Assembly (NCBI GenBank): GCA_943370595.1
Contig: CALRRO020000007.1
Location: 186,001-250,000, forward strand
Reading direction: 5' to 3'
Source of the DNA: Piscinibacter sp943370595
GTDB taxonomy: Bacteria > Pseudomonadota > Gammaproteobacteria > Burkholderiales > Burkholderiaceae_C
DNA: 64,000 nt
Of the stretch, positions 1-7,438 are shown piece after piece (positions within the stretch are counted from its first letter, which is position 1; each line of letters begins with the position of its first letter). A program made the position numbers and the translations under genes. A model generated the notes under the pieces. That model was not told the DNA's origin. It was given only the letters and a program-made list of their open reading frames with translations, and did not search any database.

Positions 1-624
1 GTCGGCCTGCAGCCGGTGAGAGGCCAGGCCGGCGACGGCGCCGACAAGAAGCTGGTGCCGGCGAAGCCGTTGTTCGTCGAACGGTTCAACTACGCGACGA
101 GCGATGTCAGCAAAGGCGTCGCCCAGGTGAGAGAGACAGGGGCGCGTGCCGTTCTCATCATCGGGTCAACCAAGCCCACGGTGACCGCCATCAAGGAGAT
201 CAAGAAGGCCAACAAGGCGGCGCCGGCGCTGTTCACCATCTCGAACAACGCGTCGGAGTCGTTCATCAAGGCGCTTGGGAACGACGGGGCAGGCGTGGTG
301 GTGACTCAGGTCTTTCCGCGCGAAAGCGCCATCGACATTCCCCTGGTGCGGGATGCGACGGCCATGCTGAACAAGGAGAAGCCGGGCACGCGCCTGACGG
401 CGGCTGTCCTCGAGGGCGTCGCCTCAGCGAGACTGCTGGTTGGCGCCTTGAACAATGTGAATGGCCCGGTGACAGCGCGCTCGCTGGTGACTTCACTCGA
501 CAGCGGGACCTCCTTTGACATCGGTTGGCCGAACATGTCGATCCGGTACACGAGTCAGAATCACGACGGCGTCAGTTTTGCGGACACCTCCATCGTGACC
601 GACACGGGCAAGTTCCGTCGGTGA
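1..624 (+). CDS. ABC transporter substrate-binding protein, C-terminal part (LivK-like)
   Basis: The frame is open from the first base, so the N-terminus and signal peptide lie outside the window; about 207 residues remain. The visible part reads as the C-terminal lobe of a type-1 periplasmic binding protein of the branched-chain amino acid family. It has a Rossmann-like stretch RAVLIIGSTKPTVTAIKEIK, then a loop with FTISNNASESFIKALG, a segment on gain of function of the lobe (GVVVTQVFPRE), and a terminal beta-rich region (DIGWPNMSIRYTSQNHDGVSFADTS cut short here) typical of the family. Such proteins bind small solutes in the periplasm for an ABC importer, but no permease or ATPase genes are visible downstream, so it may be an orphan or a signalling receptor. 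The ligand cannot be inferred. Confidence 0.8.
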   Translation, partial: VGLQPVRGQAGDGADKKLVPAKPLFVERFNYATSDVSKGVAQVRETGARAVLIIGSTKPTVTAIKEIKKANKAAPALFTISNNASESFIKALGNDGAGVVVTQVFPRESAIDIPLVRDATAMLNKEKPGTRLTAAVLEGVASARLLVGALNNVNGPVTARSLVTSLDSGTSFDIGWPNMSIRYTSQNHDGVSFADTSIVTDTGKFRR

Positions 625-683
625 CGATCGCGCTGTCTCCAGGCCGGCTTCGTCCATGGCAGGTTCGCGAGGGTCACAAGCGC

Positions 684-1229
684 ATGAAGAAGCAGGAACA
701 CGACGCACTGCTGCGCACGCTGCAGGCGCGCTTCGAGAAGAACACCGCACGCCACGCCGGCGTGGCCTGGGCACAGGTGCTGCCGCGTCTCGAAGCGAAG
801 CCCGCCGCGCTGAAGGCCCTCGCCGCGATGGAAGCCTCGGGCGGTGAGCCCGACGTGATCGGCATGGACGCCGCCACCGGCGACGTGCTCTTCTGCGACT
901 GCGCCGCCGAAAGCCCGCTCGGCCGCCGCAGTCTCTGCTTCGACGGCGAGGCCCTGAACGCGCGCAAGGAGAACAAGCCCGCGGGCAGCGCCACCGAGAT
1001 GGCCGATGAGATGGGTGTCGAGCTGCTGAACGAAGCGCAGTACCGCGCGCTGCAGCAGCTCGGCGAGTTCGACCTCAAGACCTCGAGCTGGATCGCGACC
1101 CCGGCCGACGTGCGCGCGCTCGGCGGCGCCCTGTTCTGCGACCGGCGCTACGGCCGCGTGTTCGTCTATCACAACGGCGCGCAGTCGTACTACGCGGCGC
1201 GCGGCTTCCGCGCCTTGCTGCGGGTCTGA
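684..1229 (+). CDS. DUF4256 family protein
   Basis: A 181-residue soluble protein starting at ATG 684 (MKKQEHDALLRTL). The open frame continues upstream to 525, but that part overlaps the preceding gene and is not needed. The sequence matches my memory of DUF4256: an N-terminal helical segment with RFEKNTARHAGVAW, a central CDCAAESPLGRRSLCFD motif, then DEMGVELLNEAQYRALQ and a C-terminal GGALFCDRRYGRVFVYHNGA. The function of the family is unknown. The Cys-Asp-Cys and the second Cys could suggest a metal or redox role, but nothing proves it. It stands alone, 60 bp after the preceding gene. Confidence 0.8.
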   Translation: MKKQEHDALLRTLQARFEKNTARHAGVAWAQVLPRLEAKPAALKALAAMEASGGEPDVIGMDAATGDVLFCDCAAESPLGRRSLCFDGEALNARKENKPAGSATEMADEMGVELLNEAQYRALQQLGEFDLKTSSWIATPADVRALGGALFCDRRYGRVFVYHNGAQSYYAARGFRALLRV

Positions 1230-1261
1230 CCCTCCGAGGGGCTTGTCCCGGAGTTTATTGT

Positions 1262-1272
1262 TTTACAGTAAA
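1262..1272. promoter_or_regulatory. palindrome TTTACAGTAAA, candidate operator
   Basis: A perfect dyad (TTTAC, central A, GTAAA) lies in a small AT-rich island (1251-1280) in otherwise GC-rich DNA, 34 bp before the ATG of the DUF2975 gene. DUF2975 genes are usually paired with a small Cro/CI-type regulator, as here (2137-2364). The site is therefore a reasonable autoregulatory operator for that regulator; this is inference. Confidence 0.45.
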
Positions 1273-1306
1273 CTTTTCCGGATTGACAGCCAACTCGGAG
1301 CGTTTC

Positions 1307-1858
1307 ATGCCCCCTCCTGCTGCCCTGGGCCGCCTGCCTGGCTCGCTGGCCCGCACGGTGCTCGTCGTGCGGGTGCTGTGCGTTCTGGGCGCCCTCTCGC
1401 TGCTGGCCGTGCCGCCGTGGTTCTGGCTGTCGGCCGACCATGTGCGCGAGCTCGGGCCGGCCCTGGCCGGCGTGCGCGACGTGGCGGTGGATGCGCAGGC
1501 CCAGCGCATCGGCGCGGCCGTCTCGGTGCTGCCGGTGGCCGTGGGCCTCTATGCGCTGTGGCAGCTCTGGCAGCTGTTCGCCGAGTACGCCGCCGGGCGG
1601 GTGTTCGGCGCGGCCGCATCGCAGCGGCTGCGGCGCTTCGCCTGGGCGCTACTCGGCACCGCCGTGCTCGCGCCGATGGTGCGCGCGGCCATGTCGGTGG
1701 TGCTCACCGTCGGCAACCCGCCGGGGCAGCGCATGCTGGTGATCGGCCTGTCGTGGAACGACTACCTCGCCGTGCTGCTCGCGGTGGTGCTGATCGCCAT
1801 CGCCACGGTGATGGCCGAGGCGGTGCGCGTGGCCGAAGAGAACGAGTCGTTCGTCTAG
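1307..1858 (+). CDS. DUF2975 membrane protein
   Basis: A 183-residue inner-membrane protein starting at ATG 1307, preceded by GGAG at 1297-1300; the longer frame from TTG 1283 lacks a ribosome site. Four hydrophobic segments are visible: around residues 18-38 (LVVRVLCVLGALSLLAVPPW), 65-85 (VSVLPVAVGLYALWQLWQLF), 107-130 and 148-168. The motif FAEYAAGRVFGAAASQRLRRFAW is the hallmark of DUF2975, whose members usually sit in an operon with a YozG-like helix-turn-helix protein. That partner lies downstream at 2137, now separated by an inserted inverted-repeat element whose left edge overlaps the TAG stop. The biochemical role of the family is unknown. Confidence 0.85.
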   Translation: MPPPAALGRLPGSLARTVLVVRVLCVLGALSLLAVPPWFWLSADHVRELGPALAGVRDVAVDAQAQRIGAAVSVLPVAVGLYALWQLWQLFAEYAAGRVFGAAASQRLRRFAWALLGTAVLAPMVRAAMSVVLTVGNPPGQRMLVIGLSWNDYLAVLLAVVLIAIATVMAEAVRVAEENESFV

Positions 1859-2126
1859 GGCCTGTTCACACTACGGGGAGACGCGCGTGACTCGACAAAC
1901 GGACGCCCGCAAGGCGCAAACCGCAGCCATAGCGGCTGCTATGGCGAGGATTTGCAACGCGGCGGGCGACCGTTTGCCGAGATCACCCTTCGGGCCGGGG
2001 CACCCCAAGGCACTGGGCGGCGTTGCGCCGCTTGCCCGGGCGGCCAGCCCGGGCCGCGCACCGCGCCTTGCCCAGCGCCTTGGGCCGCCCCGGCGCGCGC
2101 CTTCCCGTAGTGTGAACAGGCCCTAG
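1855..2126. mobile_element. MITE-like element with 23-bp terminal inverted repeats
   Basis: The ends are perfect inverted copies, 1855-1877 (CTAGGGCCTGTTCACACTAC followed by GGG) and 2104-2126. The outer CTAG at each end is itself palindromic, so the true ends may be GGGCCTG...CAGGCCC with a duplicated TA or CTAG target, as used by IS630/mariner-type transposases. No coding sequence is convincing inside. The interior folds into two further hairpins: about 1890-1982, where CTCGACAAACGGACGCCCGC pairs with a nearly matching arm and there is an inner CCATAGC-GGCT-GCTATGG, and about 1996-2094, with arms CCCAAGGCACTGGGC and GCCCAGCGCCTTGGG. Deleting one TA to TA unit would give a TAG stop 10 bp before ATG 2137, so the element seems to have inserted at the stop codon of the DUF2975 gene. 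Confidence 0.7.
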
Positions 2127-2136
2127 CCGCGCCGCC

Positions 2137-2364
2137 ATGCCCATCGTCGTCAACCTCGACGTGATGCTCGCGAAGCGAAAGATGCGCTCGCGCGAACTGG
2201 CCGAACGTGTCGGCATCACCGAGCAGAACATCTCGCTGCTGAAGTCGGGCAAGGTGCGCGGCGTGCGCTTCGACACGCTGGTGCGCATCTGCGCCGCGCT
2301 CGACTGCCAGCCCGGCGACCTGCTCGAGTACCGGCCAGGGCCGGAGGACGAGATCGAATCGTGA
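2137..2364 (+). CDS. small Cro/CI-type helix-turn-helix regulator (YozG-like)
   Basis: A 75-residue single-domain DNA-binding protein. The helix-turn-helix covers residues 11-40 (KRKMRSRELAERVGITEQNI, then SLLKSGKVRGVRFDTLVRIC), followed by CAALDCQPGDLLEY, the usual end of this family. It is the standard partner of DUF2975 proteins and probably represses its own operon through a short AT-rich dyad such as 1262-1272. Its promoter context has been altered by the 272-bp inverted-repeat element between it and its partner. Its stop overlaps the GTG of the next gene. Confidence 0.88.
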   Translation: MPIVVNLDVMLAKRKMRSRELAERVGITEQNISLLKSGKVRGVRFDTLVRICAALDCQPGDLLEYRPGPEDEIES

Positions 2365-2960
2365 AACACCATGCGCGCGCCCGCGGCATCGCGCTGCTGC
2401 TGGTGGTGCTGGCGCACCTGGCGCTGCTCGCCTGGTGGACGGCGAAGCGCCGGCCGCCGGCGGCGGCAGTGCCAGCGGCACGGGTCACGCTGCGGTTGCT
2501 GCCGCCGCTGGCGCCGGCCCCGCGGCGTGAGAGCGCGCCGCCCGTGGCTGCGCCCGCGCCGGCGCTGCCGAACCGGGCGGTGGCCGCACGGTCCACGCCG
2601 ACATCACCGCGGGCCGCGCCGCCCGCCACCGCCGGGCCCACGCGAGCGCCCGAACCGATCGGCATCGCAGGCGCCGAACCCGCGGCCTCGCAAGCCGAGC
2701 GTGCCGAGGCGCCGCCCTCGCTGCTCGATGGCGAAGCCACGCGCCGCGCCATCCGCGCCAGCGCGCGAGACCCCGGCCTGGCCGCGCAGGCCGGCCGCAC
2801 CGGCCCCGCCGTGGCCACGCCCGATCAGCAACTGGGCAGTGGCATCGCCCAGGGCGCCCGCGGCGATTGCCTGAAGGGCGAGTACTTCGGCGGCGGCGCC
2901 GGGCTGCTGAGCCTGCCCTTCCTGGCCGCCGCCGCGCTGCGCGACAAGTGCCGGCAGTGA
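2361..2960 (+). CDS. Pro/Ala-rich membrane-anchored protein, TonB-like architecture
   Basis: A 199-residue protein that starts at GTG 2361, overlapping the previous stop by four bases (GTGA), which suggests translational coupling. Residues 8-28 form one hydrophobic anchor (RGIALLLVVLAHLALLAWW) preceded by positive charges, followed by a long Pro/Ala/Arg-rich stretch (30-110). The C-terminal part (about 120-199) looks folded and contains two cysteines (GDCLKGEYFGGGAGLLSLPF and RDKC). The layout resembles TonB or energy-transducing proteins but I see no TonB C-terminal domain, so no function is assigned. It is found here behind the regulator gene and may have nothing to do with DUF2975. Confidence 0.7.
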   Translation: MKHHARARGIALLLVVLAHLALLAWWTAKRRPPAAAVPAARVTLRLLPPLAPAPRRESAPPVAAPAPALPNRAVAARSTPTSPRAAPPATAGPTRAPEPIGIAGAEPAASQAERAEAPPSLLDGEATRRAIRASARDPGLAAQAGRTGPAVATPDQQLGSGIAQGARGDCLKGEYFGGGAGLLSLPFLAAAALRDKCRQ

Positions 2961-2989
2961 ACAAGCGCTGAAGAAGCGCTGAGGTGGCG

Positions 2990-3012
2990 ATGGCCCGCCG
3001 CGGCCGGGCCAT
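2990..3012. terminator. hairpin without U-tract
   Basis: Arms ATGGCCCG (2990-2997) and CGGGCCAT (3005-3012) pair perfectly around a 7-base loop, 30 bp after the stop at 2960. No T-run follows, so it is either a Rho-assisted end or a simple GC-rich hairpin. The rest of the 126-bp gap up to 3086 shows nothing else clear. Confidence 0.35.
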
Positions 3013-3086
3013 TGGCTCCTTCGGGCGATGCCCGCGCGGGTGTGGATTTCGAGAATGCCTTCACCCGATCCACTTGCGAGTGAACC

Positions 3087-4043
3087 ATGCCCCAGCCCAG
3101 CCGCCTCTCGATGCTCGAGACCATGATGCTGATCCGCGCCCACGAGGAGCGGCTCGCCCAGACCGCCGGCCAGACGCCCGGCACCTGCACCGCCGTCGGC
3201 CAGGAAGCCGCCGCCGTCGGCGCGGTGACTGCCCTGCAGCCGCGCGACCGCATCCTCACCAACCACCGCAGCGCCGGCCACCTGCTGGCCCGCGGCGCCG
3301 ACCCCGGACGGCTGATGGCCGAGGTGTTCGGCCGCAGCGACGGCTACTGCAAGGGCAAGAGCGGCTCGCTGCACGTCTCGGCCAAGGAGCTCGGCGTGGT
3401 GCTGACCTCCACCATCGTCGGCGGCGAACTGTCGCTGGCCCCGGGCGTGGCGCTGGCGCAGAAGATGGGCGGTGCGGAGACCGAGCAAGGCGGCATCACC
3501 GCCGTGTTCTTCGGCGACGGCGCGGCCTGCGAAGGCATCTTCCACGAGTCGATCAACCTCGCGGTGACCTGGCAGCTGCCGGTGCTTTACCTGTGCGAGA
3601 ACAACCAGTGGCAGGCCTTCGTGCGCCGCGACGAGACCATGCCGCACGCGAACATCGCCACCTGGGCGAAAGGCTACGGCCTGCCGGCGGTGAGCGTGGA
3701 CGGCAACGACGTCGAGGCGGTGCACGCCGCGACGCTGGCCGCCGCCGAGCATGTGCGCAGCACCGGTACGCCCTACTTCCTGGAGCTCGTCACCTACCGC
3801 ACGCGCGGCCACTACGAGCCGGACACGCAGGGCTACGTCGACCGCGACGAACTCGCCCGCTGGAAGGCGCGCGACCCGATCGCGCTGCAGCGCGAGCGCC
3901 TGATGGCCGCCGGCGTGCTGGCGCCGGGCGAGCTGGCGCACATCGAGCAGCGGGTGGCCACCACCGTCGAGGCCGCCTTCCAGTTCGCCCAGAACTCGCC
4001 GTGGCCCGACGCCCGCGAGCTGACCACCGACGTCTACGCCTGA
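3087..4043 (+). CDS. thiamine-diphosphate dehydrogenase E1 alpha subunit (acetoin/2-oxo acid type)
   Basis: A 318-residue alpha subunit of the 2-oxo acid dehydrogenase E1 family. It binds thiamine diphosphate with the beta subunit encoded next. The ThDP motif is clear: GDGAACEGIFHESINLA followed about 25 residues later by ENNQWQ. Other family signatures are MLIRAHEERLA at the N-terminus, NHRSAGHLLARGADPGRL, the GKSGSLHVSAKELGVV loop and TYRTRGHYEPDTQGY. Its length fits acetoin dehydrogenase AcoA or a similar short E1 alpha better than the approximately 400-residue branched-chain enzyme. Substrate is not certain: no E2 or E3 gene follows, and the downstream neighbours are a VOC protein and a transporter unit. 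Confidence 0.85.
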   Translation: MPQPSRLSMLETMMLIRAHEERLAQTAGQTPGTCTAVGQEAAAVGAVTALQPRDRILTNHRSAGHLLARGADPGRLMAEVFGRSDGYCKGKSGSLHVSAKELGVVLTSTIVGGELSLAPGVALAQKMGGAETEQGGITAVFFGDGAACEGIFHESINLAVTWQLPVLYLCENNQWQAFVRRDETMPHANIATWAKGYGLPAVSVDGNDVEAVHAATLAAAEHVRSTGTPYFLELVTYRTRGHYEPDTQGYVDRDELARWKARDPIALQRERLMAAGVLAPGELAHIEQRVATTVEAAFQFAQNSPWPDARELTTDVYA

Positions 4044-4065
4044 ACCGGACCCGAGGAGATTGAAC

Positions 4066-5049
4066 ATGAACAAGATGCAGACCATCACCGTGAACGACGC
4101 CGTCTCGCAGGCGCTGGCCGAGGAGATGCGCCGCGACCCGCGCGTGCTGACCTTCGGCGAAGGCGTGGCGACCACGCGCCCCGAGCTGCTGGCCGAGTTC
4201 GGCCGCGATCGCGTACGCAACACGCCGCTGGCCGAGGGCATCATCGCCGGCGCTGCCGCAGGCGCCGCGGCCATGGGCCTGCGCCCGGTCATCGACCTGC
4301 TCTACGCGCCCTTCCTGACGCTCTCGATGGACGCGATCATGAACAGCGCCGGCAAGCTGCGCTACCTGTCGGGCGGGCAGTTCGACTTCCCGATGGTGGT
4401 GCTGGCCAAGACCGGCGCAGGCTGGGGCGTGGGTGCGCAGCACAACCACAACCTCGAGGCGATGTTCGTGCATGCGCCGGGGCTGAAGGTGCTGATGCCG
4501 TCCAGCGCTGCCGACTTCAAGGGCCTGCTGAAAAGCGCGATCCGCGACCGAAACCCGGTGATGTTCTTCATGGACATGACCCTGGGCTACACCGCCGGCG
4601 ACGTGCCCGAGGGCGAGCACCTGGTGCACATCGGCCAGGCCGCGGTGCTGCGCCGCGGGCGCGACGTGACGCTGGTGTCGTACTCGAAGAGCGTGGCTGC
4701 GTGCCTGGCCGCCGCCGATCAGCTGGCTGCGCTCGGCGTCGATGCGGAAGTGATCGACCTGCGCTCGCTGAAGCCGCTGGACGAGGCGGCCATCCTGCGC
4801 TCGGTGCGCAAGACCGGCCGCATGGTGGTGGTGCACGAAGCGGCAGCGCCCTGCGGTCTGGGCGCCGAGCTGACGGCAATCGTCGCCGAGCAGGCCTTCG
4901 ACGCGCTGAAGGCGCCGGTGCGCCGCATCACCGGCCCCGATGCGCCCTCGCCTGCGTCGTTCATGCTCGAGCAGGCCGGCGTGCCGCAGGCCGACGCCAT
5001 CGTGCGCACCGCCGCCGCGCTGGTGCTGCGCGACGAGGTGGCCGCGTGA
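4066..5049 (+). CDS. thiamine-diphosphate dehydrogenase E1 beta subunit
   Basis: A 327-residue partner of the preceding alpha subunit. The start ATG 4066 follows GAGGAG at 4053-4058; the alternative TTG 4060 is too close to that site. Family signatures: FGEGVATTRPELLAEFG near the N-terminus, NTPLAEGIIAGAAAGAAAMG, QHNHNLEAMFVHAPGLKVLM, DVTLVSYSKSVAACLAAADQ and the C-terminal VVVHEAAAPCGLGAELTAIV typical of transketolase-C domains. The two chains should form an alpha2beta2 E1 that decarboxylates a 2-oxo acid or cleaves acetoin. Its stop overlaps the GTG of the VOC gene by three bases, so all three are probably one transcript. Confidence 0.88.
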   Translation: MNKMQTITVNDAVSQALAEEMRRDPRVLTFGEGVATTRPELLAEFGRDRVRNTPLAEGIIAGAAAGAAAMGLRPVIDLLYAPFLTLSMDAIMNSAGKLRYLSGGQFDFPMVVLAKTGAGWGVGAQHNHNLEAMFVHAPGLKVLMPSSAADFKGLLKSAIRDRNPVMFFMDMTLGYTAGDVPEGEHLVHIGQAAVLRRGRDVTLVSYSKSVAACLAAADQLAALGVDAEVIDLRSLKPLDEAAILRSVRKTGRMVVVHEAAAPCGLGAELTAIVAEQAFDALKAPVRRITGPDAPSPASFMLEQAGVPQADAIVRTAAALVLRDEVAA

Positions 5050-5561
5050 TCCACGGTCTGCACCACAGTGCCTACCGCTGCCGCGACAGCGAGCGCACTC
5101 GCGCCTTCTACGAAGGCTTCCTCGGCCTGCCGCTGGCCGGCGCGCTGCGCATCGAGACCACCAAGACAGGCCGCCGCACCGACGTGCTGCACACCTTCTT
5201 CCGCCTCGGCGACGGCTCGTTCCTCGCCTTCTTCGAGGCGCCGGACATGCCCTTCGAGTTCCGCGCACAGCACGACTTCGACCTGCACATCGCGCTGCGC
5301 GTCGACGAGGCCGCGCTCGGCGCGATGATCCTGCTCGCGCAGGAGGCCGGCATCGAGGTGCGCGGCATCGCCGACCACGGCTTCATCCGCTCGATCTACC
5401 TGCGCGACCCGAACGGCTACGTGGTCGAGCTCACCGCGCCGGTGGCCGGGGCCGGCGCCGCGGCGATGGATGCCGGCCAGGCACGCGCCGAGCTGGCGCG
5501 CTGGAACCAGCGCCGCCAGGCCACGGCCCACGCCGGTCGAAACGCCTCGATGGCGACCTGA
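5046..5561 (+). CDS. VOC (glyoxalase/dioxygenase superfamily) protein
   Basis: A 171-residue protein; GTG 5046 overlaps the E1 beta stop (GTGA) and gives MIHGLHHSAYRCRDSERTRA, the normal start of a VOC chain. The probable metal ligands are visible: His in GLHHSAYRC, His in FDLHIALRV and Glu in NGYVVELTAP. The final 40 residues (AGAGAAAMDAGQARAELARW onward) extend past the fold. The family includes glyoxalase I, extradiol dioxygenases and fosfomycin-type enzymes; the substrate cannot be told. Translational coupling to E1 suggests it works on the same compound. Its 3' end overlaps the convergent DUF2917 gene by 145 bp. Confidence 0.8.
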   Translation: MIHGLHHSAYRCRDSERTRAFYEGFLGLPLAGALRIETTKTGRRTDVLHTFFRLGDGSFLAFFEAPDMPFEFRAQHDFDLHIALRVDEAALGAMILLAQEAGIEVRGIADHGFIRSIYLRDPNGYVVELTAPVAGAGAAAMDAGQARAELARWNQRRQATAHAGRNASMAT

Positions 5562-5770
5562 GCCGGCCCTTCGGCGCCGATCAGCACCGCGCTGCGCGGC
5601 GCCAGCGGCAGGTGACCGCCGGCGTCGATGAAGTGATCGTCGGGGTCACCCGGCTGCGTCACCCACACGCGCCCGGCGGTCACGCGCAGCGTCACGGCCA
5701 CGTCCTGGTTCCAGCGCAGCAGCTGGCCGTCGTCGAGTTGCAGCACGAGGGGGGTCGGGAGCTTGAGCAT
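5417..5770 (-). CDS. DUF2917 protein
   Basis: A 117-residue protein with the DUF2917 core in residues 8-85: LVLQLDDGQLLRWNQDVAVT, then GRVWVTQPGDPDDHFIDAGG and a Trp-containing end (FRPAWAVAWRRW). The fold is a small cupin-like or beta barrel in related proteins; function unknown. The gene is read toward the VOC gene and the last 145 bp lie inside it on the other strand. The conserved domain ends near residue 90, so an earlier real end cannot be excluded, but there is no earlier stop. It is divergent from the MocR gene, and the 165-bp gap between them holds repeated CTGTACYGG motifs, so MocR may control it. Confidence 0.75.
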   Translation of the reverse strand: MLKLPTPLVLQLDDGQLLRWNQDVAVTLRVTAGRVWVTQPGDPDDHFIDAGGHLPLAPRSAVLIGAEGPAQVAIEAFRPAWAVAWRRWFQRASSARAWPASIAAAPAPATGAVSSTT

Positions 5771-5846
5771 GGTGGTCTCCGCGTGAGTCAGGGCAGGCCA
5801 GTGTCGGCAGACGCACGAATCGGCGACAGACGCAGCCCTGCCCAAA

Positions 5847-5915
5847 CTGCACCGGTACAGCCGGCGCCAGCGCGCTCTGTACTGGCGACAGATGGCCACC
5901 TCTGTACCGGTACGG
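5847..5915. promoter_or_regulatory. MocR-type operator cluster between divergent genes
   Basis: Three related sites occur in 69 bp: CTGCACCGGTACAG (5847-5860, near-palindrome), CTGTACTGG (5877-5885) and CTGTACCGGTACGG (5902-5915, containing the perfect dyad GTACCGGTAC). They are 30 and 25 bp apart, on the same helical face roughly. GTAC-centred repeats are the kind of site bound by GntR/MocR regulators, and the array sits directly upstream of the MocR start (5936) and the DUF2917 start (5770). Regulation is inferred. Confidence 0.55.
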
Positions 5916-5935
5916 TTCGTCGCCCGAGGTTCACA

Positions 5936-7438
5936 ATGGATCGCATGGACGCTGCCGACGACTCCTCCGGCCCCCTGTACCAGCGCATCGCCGCCCGCAT
6001 CGAGGCGGCCATCGCCAGCGGCGCGATGCGCGCCGGCGCGCGGCTGCCCTCGGTGCGGCAGCTGAGCCAGCAGCACGAGGTCAGCATGAGCACCGCGCTG
6101 CAGGTCTACCGCTGCCTGGAGAACCGCGGCGTGGTCGAGGCGCGGCCGAAGTCGGGTTACTTCGTCACGCCGCGCGCGCCGAGCCTGCCCGAGCCCATGC
6201 TCGACCTGCGCATGGAAGCACCGTCGCTGGTGAACATGGACCAGGTGCTGCAGGAGTTCCTGTGGATCGTCAACGATCCGCTCGCCGTGCCCTCCTTCCA
6301 CGCCCAGCCGGCGCGCGAGCTGCTGCCCGAGGCCAAGCTGCAGCACCTGCTGGCCGGCGTGAACCGCCGCCACCCCGAGTACGCCTCGCGCTGCCAGATG
6401 GAAGGCAGCCCGGCGCTGCGCCAGGAGATCGCGCGCCGTGCGGTGGCCTCCGGCGTGCCGCTGCGGCCCGACGAGATCGTCATCACCAACGGCGGGCTGG
6501 AGGCGGTGTACCTCGCGCTGCGCACGGTGGCGTCCGCCGGCGACACCATCGTGCTGGAGTCACCCACCTACTTCCACCTGCTGCAGGTGATCGAGAGCCT
6601 GGGCATGCGCGCGCTCGAGATCCCCACCCATCCGCGCGACGGCATATCGCTCGAGGCGCTCGAGTTCGCCACCCGCGAGCGCGGCGCGGTGAAGGCCTGC
6701 GTGCTGCTGCCCAACTTCCCCAACCCGATGGGCAGCCTGATGCCGGTGGAGCGCAAGCGCGCGCTGGTGCAGCTGGCGCGCGAACGCGGCATCACGCTGA
6801 TCGAGAGCGACATCTACGGCGAGCTGCACTTCGGCGAGCAGCGCCCGCCGGTGCTCAAGAGCTTCGACGCCGAGGCCGACATCATTCTCTGTTCGGCCTT
6901 CACCAAGACCGTCGCCCCGGGCTACCGCATCGGCTGGGTGGCGCCAGGCCGGCATTTCCTGAAGACGCAGGCGCTGAAGTTCCGCACCTCGGTGGCCTGC
7001 CCGATGCTGACGCAGGAAGTGCTGGCGCAGTTCATCCGCGACGGCGGCTACGACCACCACCTGCGCAAGCTTCGCGCCGCGCTGAAGACGCAGATGCACC
7101 AGATGGTCGACGCGGTGGCGCGCCACTTCCCGATGGGCTGCCGCATGAGCCTGCCGCAGGGCGGCATGATGCTGTGGATTGAGCTGCCCCGGCATGTCGA
7201 TTCGCGCGAGGTGTTCGCGCTGGCACGGCTGGAGCACATCGGCGTCGGCCCGGGTGCGGCGTTCTCGACCACGCGCCGCTTCGACCACTTCATCCGCCTG
7301 CAGTACGGCGAGCCCTTCACCGCGGCGACCGAGGCCGCGATGAAGCGGCTGGGCCACATCGTCAAGCGGCTGGCCGAACGCGTGCCATCGCTGCCCGATG
7401 CGCGCGGCCGCCACGAGACGCGGCTGATCGATGCCTGA
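5936..7438 (+). CDS. MocR/GntR-family regulator with aminotransferase-like domain
   Basis: A 500-residue two-domain regulator. Residues 12-80 form a GntR winged helix (PLYQRIAARIEAAIASGAMR, then LPSVRQLSQQHEVSMSTALQ, GYFVTPRAP). Residues about 120-480 form a fold-type I PLP domain: the DEIVITNGGLEAVYLAL region, ESPTYFHLLQVIESLG, PNFPNPMGSLMP, and the Schiff-base lysine in CSAFTKTVAPGYRIGW. It should act as a dimer that senses PLP, an amino acid or a related amine and controls neighbouring genes. ATG 5936 and ATG 5945 are both possible starts. The stop overlaps the MFS gene start. Targets are probably the MFS-epimerase genes and DUF2917; effector unknown. Confidence 0.9.
   Translation: MDRMDAADDSSGPLYQRIAARIEAAIASGAMRAGARLPSVRQLSQQHEVSMSTALQVYRCLENRGVVEARPKSGYFVTPRAPSLPEPMLDLRMEAPSLVNMDQVLQEFLWIVNDPLAVPSFHAQPARELLPEAKLQHLLAGVNRRHPEYASRCQMEGSPALRQEIARRAVASGVPLRPDEIVITNGGLEAVYLALRTVASAGDTIVLESPTYFHLLQVIESLGMRALEIPTHPRDGISLEALEFATRERGAVKACVLLPNFPNPMGSLMPVERKRALVQLARERGITLIESDIYGELHFGEQRPPVLKSFDAEADIILCSAFTKTVAPGYRIGWVAPGRHFLKTQALKFRTSVACPMLTQEVLAQFIRDGGYDHHLRKLRAALKTQMHQMVDAVARHFPMGCRMSLPQGGMMLWIELPRHVDSREVFALARLEHIGVGPGAAFSTTRRFDHFIRLQYGEPFTAATEAAMKRLGHIVKRLAERVPSLPDARGRHETRLIDA

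Noticed and set aside
1887..2126. A 79-residue frame inside the inverted-repeat element as a transposase
   Set aside because: Too short, low complexity, and no DDE or other transposase motif; the element appears non-autonomous.
2604..4292. A 562-residue minus-strand open frame
   Set aside because: It covers the E1 genes and their leader in antisense; the plus-strand frames have clear ThDP motifs.
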